A stretch of DNA of 64,000 bases from CAYQOX01 sp964419335 (GCA_964419335.1 CAYQOX010000007.1:58073-122072), one strand, 5' to 3'; counted from the first letter of the stretch, positions 54,299 to 63,775 are shown. Notes: generated by a model from the sequence alone, not told the origin. Numbers and translations: made by a program.

Positions 54299-56652
54299 TT
54301 CGTCCTCATGAATACAATAATATGGTTGTCCTCATTACCCACATTTGTTCCCATATCTACCCAAGTTTGTTTCCATTCATGAAGAATCGTTTGGATCTTT
54401 TTTGGATCCTCTGCGAGAAGATCATGGATGGGGAGTGAATGGATTGCTTCCCTCACCAAAGTTCTACTTCCCAGGAATAGAATTTGCCGTGGGAGTAAGG
54501 TATGGGAAAATCGATGCTCATACAATAATTCCTGACGATGATCTTTATCGATTAGAAAGCCCACAGAAGGTTTCGAATGAGTGTAATAATACAAATGGGA
54601 ATTATTGTTATTGAATAAGGAAAAAGCATGTACATTTTCAGGATGAAGATGACGCATGATGGGAAGCAAAGAATCAAAATCACGACGCGATTCTAACATT
54701 TGGTAAGAAAATAGTTTTATTTCTTGTTGGATTCGTTTAGCGTTTAAGCTCTCTCCTGAATAGGTACCTGTCCATATCATTGAACGATCAAAGATATACT
54801 CTCTTCCAGAAATATCAATTCCATGATTGTGCAAGGCGAATTGTACTGCCTCGTAGGGGGCTTCGCTTTCGAAAGTTGTAGAATGTTCAGGGGTGAGAAA
54901 GTGTTCTAGTTTTCTAACTGTAGATTTATTGGTCAGTATAATATTGGAACGTATTTTTTCTTTAAAGAATTGTTCCAGCGTTTGACTTAATTGATTGAAG
55001 GCATGACAAAGGGATTGAATTTCTGCGGGTCCTTGGAGAGGGACTTTTTCACCATAATTCCCCGCAGCCACAGTGAGGGTTTTTTCTTTCAAAGCCAGGA
55101 TGGGACGTAACAACGTGAGGGTAATTCCATACGCGAGCAAGCCTGCTAGAACTATAGCGACAACCCCAATAAGAATAGTTTTTAAGAGAGCCATTCGGGT
55201 CTTGGAAGAAATAATAGAGACATCAACATCGGCCGCAGCAACCCCGACAACCTCATGATTCGAATCATAAATAGGAGCATAACAGGTCTTGATCAAGCCC
55301 CAGTCTTCCCATTCGATTACTTTGGATTGGTAAATTCCACCCATATAAATTTTGCCGTAAATATCAACCCCTTGTCCTTCAGGAAAGGAGTCAGGGCTAC
55401 CAATGGGGGTATGGTCTTCATCCATGCTCGCATCGAGTATGTAAACAATCGCATCTGCGGAACTATCATGAGGATGAGTGAAGGTGTACAAATAGGTGAT
55501 ATTTAACTTTTGTTTGATACGCCGCATCGGGAGTACATAATCAAGATAATCGGGATCAATTTGATTACGATATTCTTTCCACCAGCCTTGTTGCCAGCAT
55601 TGACCTGTTTCAGGATCAATGCTTATTAGCACATTGGCATCGCTGTACAATCGATTTCGTGATGGATCCCAGGTAAGTCCTTGAAGAGTAAGTTCCTCCA
55701 TAGGGGGAAGATCTTCTTGCGAAAACGCGTCGGTACGAAGCAAAATCGTTTTAGTTATCTCCTCAACATTCTGGCGGGTTTCTTTGATCCAGTCTGTATT
55801 TCCACTGTAGCGGATTCGTTCGAATTGCATGGCTTGCTGAAATTCTTCTTCATTTAAAGGAAATCCATTGAAATTTTGTTCAGGCTCTTCTTCTTGATCT
55901 AATGAAGAGAGTATTGGAGAGGAAATAAGCGATAAAGCCGTGTTGGAATGTACTTTAGACGTGGCGGGATCTATTGCTATGAGATGATTATCATGGTTTA
56001 TGAAATACAATAGATTGTTTGTTGGAATATAAGCGAGACCGGTTGATTCTCCTAAATCCAAGTTCATGAAGGAGGTTATCGTTGCGCTATTAACATCAAT
56101 GGAGGCGATCGTGTTATTGATTCCATAAAGGCGGGATTCTCCTGAATGATAGGCTAAAGCATGAAACCATTGGGATAGAGGGACGCGATGGTCGATAGTT
56201 TCGGTTTTTTTATCAATGGCAATGAGTTGAGGGGTGGAAGAATCTGTGTCTATCGCAAATAAACGGTCGTGTTCGCTGTCGTAAGCGAATGCCGATAATA
56301 CAGAATTTTCCAAAGGAATGTTCTTCGTTATGATTCCCTTTTCAGGATGGATGGCTACAAGATCTTGGTCTCCATGATCGAAACCATAGATACGGTCTTC
56401 GCTATTATCATAAGCCAAATGACGAATATCGCGGCTTTTAAGTAAAGAGTTATGGGTATCACCGTTAATGAAACTACTTAAAACCAGGCTGATAGCGCTA
56501 AGTTTTTGGTTGAAGCCTTCTTCGATTTCATGATAAAGATCGTTTCGAATTTTGATCGCCATGACGAGGGTGATCAACGAAATAATCGCCATCAGAAACA
56601 GGAGATAAATGGTCTTTAAATTCAGAATGAATTTCTTTTGTTTGGATTGCAT
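54295..56652 (-). CDS. Membrane sensor with periplasmic propeller-like and Cache regions, HAMP and degenerate SpoIIE-like output
   Basis: The 785-residue protein starts with a membrane helix (IYLLFLMAIISLITLVMAI, about 14-32). The periplasmic part holds propeller-like repeats (DNSEDRIYGFDHGDQDLVAIHPEKG, DSEHDRLFAIDT, HSGESRLYGIN, PTNNLLYFINHDNHLIAIDP; about 75-245). A Cache-like segment follows (LNITYLYTFTHPHD...YGKIYMGGIYQSKVIEWEDWGLIKTCYAPIYDSNHEVVGVAAADVDVS; about 390-500). A second helix near 505-530 leads to a HAMP linker (LRPILALKEKTLTVAAGNYGEKVPLQG). The C-terminal 215 residues resemble a SpoIIE domain without its metal-binding acids and end NHIIVFMRTK. It starts six bases after the transporter-like gene. 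It probably senses a small molecule and passes the signal to partner proteins. Confidence 0.7.
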   Translation of the reverse strand: MQSKQKKFILNLKTIYLLFLMAIISLITLVMAIKIRNDLYHEIEEGFNQKLSAISLVLSSFINGDTHNSLLKSRDIRHLAYDNSEDRIYGFDHGDQDLVAIHPEKGIITKNIPLENSVLSAFAYDSEHDRLFAIDTDSSTPQLIAIDKKTETIDHRVPLSQWFHALAYHSGESRLYGINNTIASIDVNSATITSFMNLDLGESTGLAYIPTNNLLYFINHDNHLIAIDPATSKVHSNTALSLISSPILSSLDQEEEPEQNFNGFPLNEEEFQQAMQFERIRYSGNTDWIKETRQNVEEITKTILLRTDAFSQEDLPPMEELTLQGLTWDPSRNRLYSDANVLISIDPETGQCWQQGWWKEYRNQIDPDYLDYVLPMRRIKQKLNITYLYTFTHPHDSSADAIVYILDASMDEDHTPIGSPDSFPEGQGVDIYGKIYMGGIYQSKVIEWEDWGLIKTCYAPIYDSNHEVVGVAAADVDVSIISSKTRMALLKTILIGVVAIVLAGLLAYGITLTLLRPILALKEKTLTVAAGNYGEKVPLQGPAEIQSLCHAFNQLSQTLEQFFKEKIRSNIILTNKSTVRKLEHFLTPEHSTTFESEAPYEAVQFALHNHGIDISGREYIFDRSMIWTGTYSGESLNAKRIQQEIKLFSYQMLESRRDFDSLLPIMRHLHPENVHAFSLFNNNNSHLYYYTHSKPSVGFLIDKDHRQELLYEHRFSHTLLPRQILFLGSRTLVREAIHSLPIHDLLAEDPKKIQTILHEWKQTWVDMGTNVGNEDNHIIVFMRTK

Positions 56653-56658
56653 GGTCTT

Positions 56659-59600
56659 TTATAGGTTCAACCCTTTATTGAGTAAAGCAATAGAAATATG
56701 CGGTTTAATTTTTGCGCATTGGATTAAGTAGTCATTATCGATGCGGTAGGCTTGTCCTTGCTCCTTTGTTATGGCGTGATGGCTTCGGGTCGATTGACCT
56801 GTAAATAATTCGATGCCAAAGGCTCTACCACGTTGATATGTAGATCGAGAACCGTTGGAGAGTTCGACGGCGCCCTTCTTAATAATATAGATACATGTTG
56901 CCGCATCCCCAGTACGGTAAATTTCCTCGCCTTCTTCAAAAATGATACATTCAGCCCCATCAGCGATTGTAGAAATCTCGGTTGTGTTGATCTCCTCGAA
57001 TACATGCGTTTGGGCGAAGAGATGGATGCGTTCAATGATGGTATCCTGCGAGTTATTCGTACTTTTATGAAACAATAAAGCAAAGATGGTTTCCTTAACG
57101 AATTTTTGTTGTTCACTCAGGTTCTGACAAAGTTGTTCCATGGTCGATGTGTAGAGGTTCTCTTTCTCGGTAGAATCGAGATCTTCATGATTCTCTTGGT
57201 TGAGAATATTCCATTTTGCTTGGGCGGCTGCGGCTTTTTCCAGTTCCATCGAGCTGTTCCATGCGTGATCGATCACTTCTGTTAACGTGACTTTTTTGAC
57301 TTTAAACTGTTTTTGATAAAAATGGATTTTATCTTCGAGGGAGCGGTTATCCACTAAGGGGAGAATAATCTTAAATAAACGCCAGTTCACCGCTTGTTCA
57401 ATGGTTTCAATGGCATTTCCCCGCACCTTGGGATTGCTTGAGCGAAGAGAAGCCGCGATCATCTCGTGAGCCGGTAGCTGACCTCCGAGCGTTAATAACT
57501 CTAACACAAACTCGAGAGTGGTGATTTGTTCATCGCGGTAATATCGAGAAAGAACTTGAGTTCCTGGCGTTGGGGTTTGCTTGCTTTCCAATATCGTGTG
57601 GTAATAGAGCATTCGGTAGGCTTGCGGCAATTCTCGTGAAATGAGTTCTGGAATCAACGATTGTAGTTGGGGCAGAGCTAAATGGGCTAAGGAACGGGCT
57701 GCAATGGAACGCGCGGCATAAGAATAGGATTCATCCTTGACAATCTGGACGATCGCAGGGATACCGCGAAGCTCCATGCTTAAAATAACCTGATTCACTT
57801 GTCTTCGTTCATAAGGAGTAAATTGGGGCGCCATGGAGAGTAAGGGAGGAATACAATTCGAATCATTCATTTTCATTAACGCATGAAATGCGCGTGTACG
57901 AATATCACTATCGCTCTCCCGAATGATAACCAAGACTTGGTCTAAAAGATGAATGCACTCATGATCAACCAAGTTACAAATAGCAACTTTGGCTGCCTGT
58001 TGAATCTTCGGAGAGGGATCCTTTAAAAATTGAACGAGATAGGGAGCGTAATGATTTTTCCCTGAGAGTCCCAAGGTTTGAATTCCCGCGATTTTAGAGG
58101 CTTCATCTCCGCTCAGTAAAGAATGAAGGGTGGACATTGCATAGTAACCATGAGCAATGTTCCAATGGTTCCATAAAATATTACTGGCGGCGCCGCGTAC
58201 TTGGGCATTTTGATCTTCCAAGAGATTCACCAAACCCTCTGTTTGCATCAAATTAAATTGGCTTATCTCTCGTAGGATAAGGATCTTTTCATCCTCTTTA
58301 TGATTCAGCATCCATTCGATGATGATGCGAATGATGGTGTTGTCTTTGCTTGCAAGCATCTCAAGGAGAAGCGGACGCGCGATTTCTATATGGCTCAAAG
58401 CTTCGCGATCAATGAAATTAAGGAGCAGGTTCACCGCTTTGGCTCGATCGTTATACCAAAGAATACGCACCACGGTGAGTAATTTGTCATCCGTGCTTTG
58501 ATAGAATTGATTGTACAGCTGATCAATTTGTTTCGAATGGAGACCCGAGAATATATCTTCTTCTCGCCTAGAAAAATCCAGCCATTCTTTACGCAGGTTT
58601 TGAATCATTTCACCTACATAGTAATGACGCAGGGCGAAGACCACGAGCAAATAAGTAAGTGAGGCCGCTGTCATAAAGATCGAGATTTCTAAAAAATTCA
58701 ATTCAAAATAATTCGAGAGTATAATTAAGTTCAAACCAGCGAAAGCGGTTGCGAATGGATCCACCACGCCTTCGGCGAAAGTGCGAAAAGAGGCTTTGTT
58801 ATGCTGGGCAATCGGGTTAATTAAAAAATTCCAATTATTATCCTCAATGGTTTTATGGAGACTGTTAAAGGCAAAAAATCCAAATAAACCCGCGTAGAAT
58901 AAGAGTTCGCTGAAATCATGAAAGGCGATATAAGCAGTGAATGAAAGAGAGTAAGTGATGGGTTGAATAAGGGCGGTGTTGCGAATGCCAAGGATAGAAA
59001 TAATGCGATTCAAGAAGAAAAAGGTGATCAGTGTATTAAATAAATTGATGAAGAGATGAAGATGGCCAAAAAGTTGAGCCAATTCTTTTTCTGTATTAAA
59101 ACGCTGTTCGAATATATTCATATATTGGAATTCACAGACATGCGCGAGAAACGTTCCAAAAAAAGCGGTGAGGGTAAGAAATACGATATATCGTGAGGTT
59201 TTGAAAGCCTGTTTTAAGTTTCTTTGTTGGTTGAATAGGGTGATCTTATCTGCTTCTTTTTCCTCGGTGATTGGGTTGTATTTGCGCCGTAAGAAAATCG
59301 AAGGTAAAAAGGCAAGCAAAGCGAGTAATGCCCATATGAGAAACAAGATGCTAATATTTAACTCGAATTCCATAAAAAGAGTGACGAGATAGGACCCGAG
59401 CATGATCCCGATGGATTTAATGCCCGCTAAAAAAGGAAAGAGTCGTTTCGCGCTAATTATGTCGAAATAGGAATCTACACAATTCCAATAGATGCTATAA
59501 AGAACAAAATACCATAAACTGGTGTAAATCTTGATAATAAAGTAAAACCAGGAGGGATCGATAGGAAACGTGTCGATAGCCTCTAAAACAAGAAAACTAC

Positions 59601-59919
59601 TTACTCCACCTAGAACTAATATTGTGCATGCGGCTCCATTGGTGAAAAACATGCCTAAACGATCCATGGAATAGGTCAGGATCGGAGTGATGATGACCAT
59701 GATGAAGGGAAGTATAAAGTAGACATAGGGCAACATCCCGGCGCCTAAATTCGTTAGGAAGAGCGCGTCTGCCCCGACAAAACCCATGGTGAATCCTGCA
59801 TCGAGCAAGATACCCAGCACAGAAAAATGAAAAACTTTTTTCCCTTCGCCGGCATGGATATTAACCAATTTCAACACATTATTCATCATAAAGGAATATG
59901 GGTTCGTTTGGGTTTTCAA
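56659..59919 (-). CDS. Nucleotide-transporter-like MFS protein fused to HEAT repeats and a cNMP-binding domain
   Basis: The 1086-residue frame starts with TTG; ATG codons at 59887-59889 and 59884-59886 are alternatives. Residues about 30-440 have around ten to twelve membrane helices of the Npt1/Npt2 (ATP/ADP translocase-like) MFS type (LLDAGFTMGFVGADALFLTNLGAG). Residues about 490-900 are HEAT-like repeats (LVNLLEDQNAQVRGAASNILW, LVQFLKDPSPKIQQAAKVAI). The last 120 residues are a cyclic nucleotide-binding fold (EGEEIYRTGDAATCIYIIKKGAVELS...GIELFTG). Such MFS-HEAT-cNMP fusions are known in several Gram-negative phyla but uncharacterised. It heads the sensor operon, so it may be a signalling protein rather than a transporter. 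Confidence 0.78.
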   Translation of the reverse strand: MKTQTNPYSFMMNNVLKLVNIHAGEGKKVFHFSVLGILLDAGFTMGFVGADALFLTNLGAGMLPYVYFILPFIMVIITPILTYSMDRLGMFFTNGAACTILVLGGVSSFLVLEAIDTFPIDPSWFYFIIKIYTSLWYFVLYSIYWNCVDSYFDIISAKRLFPFLAGIKSIGIMLGSYLVTLFMEFELNISILFLIWALLALLAFLPSIFLRRKYNPITEEKEADKITLFNQQRNLKQAFKTSRYIVFLTLTAFFGTFLAHVCEFQYMNIFEQRFNTEKELAQLFGHLHLFINLFNTLITFFFLNRIISILGIRNTALIQPITYSLSFTAYIAFHDFSELLFYAGLFGFFAFNSLHKTIEDNNWNFLINPIAQHNKASFRTFAEGVVDPFATAFAGLNLIILSNYFELNFLEISIFMTAASLTYLLVVFALRHYYVGEMIQNLRKEWLDFSRREEDIFSGLHSKQIDQLYNQFYQSTDDKLLTVVRILWYNDRAKAVNLLLNFIDREALSHIEIARPLLLEMLASKDNTIIRIIIEWMLNHKEDEKILILREISQFNLMQTEGLVNLLEDQNAQVRGAASNILWNHWNIAHGYYAMSTLHSLLSGDEASKIAGIQTLGLSGKNHYAPYLVQFLKDPSPKIQQAAKVAICNLVDHECIHLLDQVLVIIRESDSDIRTRAFHALMKMNDSNCIPPLLSMAPQFTPYERRQVNQVILSMELRGIPAIVQIVKDESYSYAARSIAARSLAHLALPQLQSLIPELISRELPQAYRMLYYHTILESKQTPTPGTQVLSRYYRDEQITTLEFVLELLTLGGQLPAHEMIAASLRSSNPKVRGNAIETIEQAVNWRLFKIILPLVDNRSLEDKIHFYQKQFKVKKVTLTEVIDHAWNSSMELEKAAAAQAKWNILNQENHEDLDSTEKENLYTSTMEQLCQNLSEQQKFVKETIFALLFHKSTNNSQDTIIERIHLFAQTHVFEEINTTEISTIADGAECIIFEEGEEIYRTGDAATCIYIIKKGAVELSNGSRSTYQRGRAFGIELFTGQSTRSHHAITKEQGQAYRIDNDYLIQCAKIKPHISIALLNKGLNL

Positions 59920-60001
59920 TCAATATTATCTTCAAATACAGAACATAAACGATACACGGATGGAATACAATTAACATGTTGATATTTATTTACTTACGGA
60001 T

Positions 60002-60787
60002 TTAAAAATAATATCCTAGGCTCATTGTAAAGAACCATTCATCTTCTTCATTGACCGTGTCTTCGTAAGACCATTGATATCCCACCGCAGGAGTGAAATA
60101 GAGCTGTTTCCATTCAAAGGTCGTAGACACATTATATGTGGAATGGCTCCAGCTGGATTTTGAACCATAAACTCCATCATTGTACGTAATATCCCAACTT
60201 AACGAGAGGTATTGTTCTTCTTGTTCCGGAATAAGCGCAGGGAAGGGAATATCATACGCCAAACCGAATAGATGAAACCATCCGTTATCTAAATGGTCTG
60301 AACTTTGAATCCCATCCCAATCATAGGCGATGGTATAGGAGGGAACGAGAGTACCGGGACCTAAAGGGAGGAGATTTGGCATAGAGAGAATTAGCATGAT
60401 TTCCTGAGCATCTTCAAGACTTGCCATTTTGGGATAATCGAAATAAGTGTATGAAATATTTGTAGATAGAGCATATTGATCTTCTTCAAAAAAAGTGTGC
60501 TCGTAACCAACATAGTAATCTAACTCGGTCCCATCCTCGAATCCGGAGGCTGTAGGCCAGGCCCCCCAAACACCCAAATAAGCTCCTTTGTAGTCCAGTG
60601 TAATACTTGGCTGAAAAGCTCCGTGATCATCGTAGTAATCATACCCCCGCCACAAATATTTTGACGCATAAGTGAAATCGAGGTTGATTCCCACAGGGAT
60701 CGTCTTTTCTTCTTGAGACCAACTTTTAAAAGTGCATAAAAAAAAGAAGACTACAAGTAAATATTTCAGAAAGTGTTTTTTCTCCAT
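60002..60787 (-). CDS. Predicted outer-membrane beta-barrel protein
   Basis: The ATG at 60785-60787 has AAGGAG nine bases upstream and gives a signal peptide (MEKKHFLKYLLVVFFFLCTFKSWSQ). The mature protein of about 236 residues begins with VGINLDFTYASKYLWRGYDYYDDHGAFQPSITLDYKGAYLGVWGAW, the typical opening of TorF-like putative porins (SKYLWRG). Alternating aromatic strands run to the end, and the last residue is Phe (SLGYYF), the signal for barrel insertion. It is a single gene with no partner. Substrate unknown. Confidence 0.8.
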   Translation of the reverse strand: MEKKHFLKYLLVVFFFLCTFKSWSQEEKTIPVGINLDFTYASKYLWRGYDYYDDHGAFQPSITLDYKGAYLGVWGAWPTASGFEDGTELDYYVGYEHTFFEEDQYALSTNISYTYFDYPKMASLEDAQEIMLILSMPNLLPLGPGTLVPSYTIAYDWDGIQSSDHLDNGWFHLFGLAYDIPFPALIPEQEEQYLSLSWDITYNDGVYGSKSSWSHSTYNVSTTFEWKQLYFTPAVGYQWSYEDTVNEEDEWFFTMSLGYYF

Positions 60788-61113
60788 GTCTATTTCTCCT
60801 TCTCTTTCAATGAAATTATGATTGAATAGCTTTATAAGTTTGAACGATATGGGCAAAAACCTCAATACCTTGCTTCAAAAAAATGCTTTAATGTAGCGAT
60901 ATGGCCTTAATCAAAATCGTATAACAACGATAAGTTTAATGGAACAATTACATAGACTTGGGAGACAATCCATACAATGATCTCATTTCGCTCGTTTTAT
61001 TTTTTGACTTGCAATGTTATGTTATCCCAAAAGAGGTCCTAGACTTTTCGTAAATGTCTTTTGGATGATGATGAAAGAAGTGTCGCATTAATATTTATAT
61101 CAAGAACAGAATA

Positions 61114-61938
61114 ATGAACATGTATAATAATCAGATAGAACGTTTTATTCAAGAAATAAAAACCGAATGCGGGATTCCAGAGTTAAAAATTGCATCGAAA
61201 GATGTGGAACGCTTCATTCATGCCTGCGGTAATGACATTGAACGTTTACGCCGTTACATCAAAAGGCGAATAAACGGAGAACCTTTGGAATATATTTTAG
61301 GATACGAGGAATTTCGAGGGAATTATTTCTATGTAGACCGTCGGGCGTATATCACGGATCCCGAAACTTCCTACCTTGTCGATGAGGTGATCGAATGTGC
61401 AAAACAGATGTATGATGAATTGTTACGCCCAATATACGTTCTTGAATTGGGAGTAGGTTGTGGCAGCTTGGCCATATCAGTGAAGAAAGAGTTAGGAAAT
61501 GTGGTTTGGGTTCAAGGTTTGGATATTGATCACGCAGCGCTTGAACTTGCCCATAAAAATTGTGAATACCACCAAGTTGAAATTCAATTAATCGAAAGCG
61601 ACTTGTTACGTTCTTACCCCCAAAACATGATTCCCGATATTTTGTTTGGCGATCCACCCTGGGGGGATAAAAACTCGATCTATGATGAAGAACGTCCTTG
61701 GGAACATTACCAAGCGATGCCGCCCATGTCGGTTTTACCCATTGGGGGAATTACGCAAATTCATGAACAAATCCTCAAGGAGGTTCATGATCGCAAGTGG
61801 ACATCGCAAATTTTTCTAAATACTGGAACTCTCTCGGAAACTCACCTTCAACGTTTGGGAAAACTTGTTTCGTCTTATAAAATTTTGAGGCCGGCCAGAG
61901 ATCTTACTATCTTTTACGTCGATGATTTGTTTAAATAA
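61114..61938 (+). CDS. PrmC/HemK-like methyltransferase with DPPW motif
   Basis: The 274-residue protein has the N-terminal PrmC signature RRINGEPLEYILGYEEFRGNYFYVDRRAYITDPETSYLV (about 52-90) and the AdoMet loop VLELGVGCGSLAISV. Where PrmC has NPPY, which holds the glutamine amide of release factors, this protein has GDPPWGDK. Asp in that place is typical of adenine N6 methyltransferases, so the substrate may not be a release factor. The C-terminus ends FLNTGTLSETHLQRL...RDLTIFYVDDLF, which is shorter and different from PrmC. It converges on the SET protein gene with a 25-base overlap. A second, standard PrmC would be expected elsewhere in the genome. Confidence 0.75.
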   Translation: MNMYNNQIERFIQEIKTECGIPELKIASKDVERFIHACGNDIERLRRYIKRRINGEPLEYILGYEEFRGNYFYVDRRAYITDPETSYLVDEVIECAKQMYDELLRPIYVLELGVGCGSLAISVKKELGNVVWVQGLDIDHAALELAHKNCEYHQVEIQLIESDLLRSYPQNMIPDILFGDPPWGDKNSIYDEERPWEHYQAMPPMSVLPIGGITQIHEQILKEVHDRKWTSQIFLNTGTLSETHLQRLGKLVSSYKILRPARDLTIFYVDDLFK

Positions 61939-62384
61939 GGCACTATGGGAGAAAGCATTTTCCGCTTTAATCGACCTACAATCCGCAGGCGGCAATGCTT
62001 GGCATCGCAATAACAATCGAATTCTTTGAAGAGTACGTCTTCGGTTTTCTCATAGTCGATAGTGACCAAATCGCCGGGATGTATTGGTTTAATAGCATAA
62101 AGATATTGTTCTTGCATATTCACTTCACAATTGGGATCACAGTGGTGGAGTGTTTTTCCCATAAAAAAGGGATCATGAATATGCTGAGTTGGACTAATTT
62201 GTAGAGAATATTGAGTTGTTGTGGGATTAGGAATTCCTTGAAAAGCGAAGACAATTTCCCCTATTGAAAACGATTTTAGCGCACGAATTCCTTCTCCTCT
62301 TCGTTCATCAATCCATTCAATCGAAAAATCTTCCATCGAGGGTTCATGTTCAAAGGGTGGAATATCATTGGGATAAAATCTCAT
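61914..62384 (-). CDS. SET-domain protein methyltransferase
   Basis: The 156-residue protein is a compact SET domain. It has GEGIRALKSFSIGEIVFAFQG at the start of the fold, HHCDPNCEVN (the pseudoknot strand NHxxxPN), IHPGDLVTIDYEKTED (the catalytic DY line) and a post-SET-like Cys cluster CYCDAKHCR. SET enzymes methylate protein lysines with AdoMet. Bacterial examples with so few extra domains are not rare, but the targets are seldom known. Its start overlaps the stop of the AdoMet decarboxylase-like gene by four bases, so they are coupled. It also converges with the PrmC-like gene. Confidence 0.82.
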   Translation of the reverse strand: MRFYPNDIPPFEHEPSMEDFSIEWIDERRGEGIRALKSFSIGEIVFAFQGIPNPTTTQYSLQISPTQHIHDPFFMGKTLHHCDPNCEVNMQEQYLYAIKPIHPGDLVTIDYEKTEDVLFKEFDCYCDAKHCRLRIVGRLKRKMLSPIVPYLNKSST

Positions 62385-62764
62385 TTTCGCAATAATACCT
62401 CATGCTCCTCATATTCGGGAGCGAAACATTCATGAACATAATCAAGGGCGGTTTGTGGATTAAAATCCTTACAACTAAAAATATCAAGATATAAATCCCG
62501 AGCTCCATCGTTGGTATGAATTGTAATCGCGCTGGTTTCGATCAATTGCACGCCGGATATTCCAATCTCGATTCCCTGTCCAAAACGTTCTACTAAAGGT
62601 TCACCAAAAGCGATCATATCAATTTTCTTTGTAAGGCGACGCAAAAAAGAGGCAAGGTACTCTTTGCTTAATACGTTTTCATTACATCGCTTCAATGATG
62701 CAATAAGGTGCTTCCCATAATAATATTCGTTATCAACAACAATGCGGCGATATTCTTTCATCAT
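62381..62764 (-). CDS. S-adenosylmethionine decarboxylase-like protein
   Basis: The 127-residue protein has the SpeD fold pattern: GKHLIASLKRC, GEPLVERFGQGIEIGISGVQLIETSAITIHTN, and YLDIFSCKDFNP. Compared with the Thermotoga enzyme as I remember it, the serine that becomes the pyruvoyl group (ETSA), the catalytic His (TIH) and Cys (FSC) are kept. Glu before the cleavage site is Thr, and the following His is Ala. It could still self-process and make decarboxylated AdoMet for spermidine synthesis, or be a divergent branch with another role. No spermidine synthase is nearby. It is coupled to the SET gene. Confidence 0.75.
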   Translation of the reverse strand: MMKEYRRIVVDNEYYYGKHLIASLKRCNENVLSKEYLASFLRRLTKKIDMIAFGEPLVERFGQGIEIGISGVQLIETSAITIHTNDGARDLYLDIFSCKDFNPQTALDYVHECFAPEYEEHEVLLRK

Positions 62765-62888
62765 TTTCGTTTACCACTTTTCAAAATAATTAACCAAATA
62801 TTTCTGAATTTGGGTGTAAACATGTATTACAACTTGGTTTTATCAAAAAATCTTTCCAAGATCGTCTTTTTTCTTTCCTGATTCGAAT

Positions 62889-63462
62889 TTATCGATACCT
62901 TTCCGAAATATTATTGCATTGCTCCAATTGAACAAGTGATTGGTCTTTGAATAAGGGATCTCTTCTTATATTTTTTACGTATCCTCCTTTCAAATTATGA
63001 CCGGTAAAAGCATGTCTCGGTTCATCCCGATATATTGACTCCGGGGCCGAAACCTGAATATTATCAACCATTATCGCAGTAACATGGGCTACCGACAAAA
63101 AAGAAGGAACCGAAGCAAACTTGGTGTCACGATCATCCTTATAAGTTCGTCTTCTACCAACCGCTTTTTTTTCGGTTGCGAATATCATCTTTCCAATCCG
63201 ATCGTATAATAATATTCTGTATGGTTTAATTTTCAATGGGACTTTTCGGCATTCCTTGGATTAAGATTCTACTTCCATTATGTATCAAAATATCACGAAA
63301 GACAATATCCCGGATGGGGCCGATAGGGGAATCTTCATGACGTTTTTCAATATCCATAAAAATGGGGAATATATCCATATCGTAAGGATGCTGCTGGCAC
63401 CGTTTGGAAATTGACCCAGGGCAACGTTTGGTTTTTTGAACACTTACATTAGAAAAAAACAA
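62889..63462 (-). pseudogene. Decayed right-handed beta-helix/GH28-like gene, truncated and frameshifted
   Basis: Two minus-strand frames join into one protein. The first (63462-63226) reads DIVFRDILIHNGSRILIQGMPKSPIEN, a typical coil of polygalacturonase-like beta-helix proteins. The second (from about 63236 to 62889) continues with FATEKKAVGRRRTYKDDRDTKFASVPSFLSVAHVTAIMVDNIQV and ends NISERYR. A one-base shift near 63230 separates them, and the 5' part of the gene is missing beyond 63462, exactly where a transposase fragment begins. The family call is from memory of conserved phrases and is moderate in certainty; the broken state is visible directly. Confidence 0.6.
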
Positions 63463-63466
63463 GCGT

Positions 63467-63775
63467 ATGACGACGCAAAATGGTGGGATGCTTCATTTTA
63501 TACGGAAGGTGTTTCGGATTGGCAAGTATAAAATCAGCCGATCTTTGGAAAAAGCCTGGAAATCATTGGATTGCACCGTGGAAGAAGGGATCAAAGAACT
63601 CAGTTCGATTTGTTCCGTTGAAGTTGATATGAAGAACGTAAAAATTCAATCTGTCCCCCAGCCTCGCCCTTTTGGGAAAGAGTTGTTAAAATCGATAAAT
63701 CTGACTCTTCCTGACGCGGTTTCTTCGCGAGGTGTCCAAGTAGACACTAGGAAAAAACTTATACGCCACGATTAA
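63467..63775 (+). mobile_element. C-terminal fragment of a transposase, probably IS1634-like
   Basis: The 102-residue frame contains RIGKYKISRSLEKAWKSLDCTVEEGIKELSSICSVEV and QSVPQPRPFGKELLKSINLTLPDAVSSRGVQVDTRKK, which I recognise as the C-terminus of IS1634/IS4-group transposases. The N-terminal and DDE parts are absent because the frame begins next to the truncated beta-helix pseudogene. This is an insertion-sequence relic. Confidence 0.55.
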
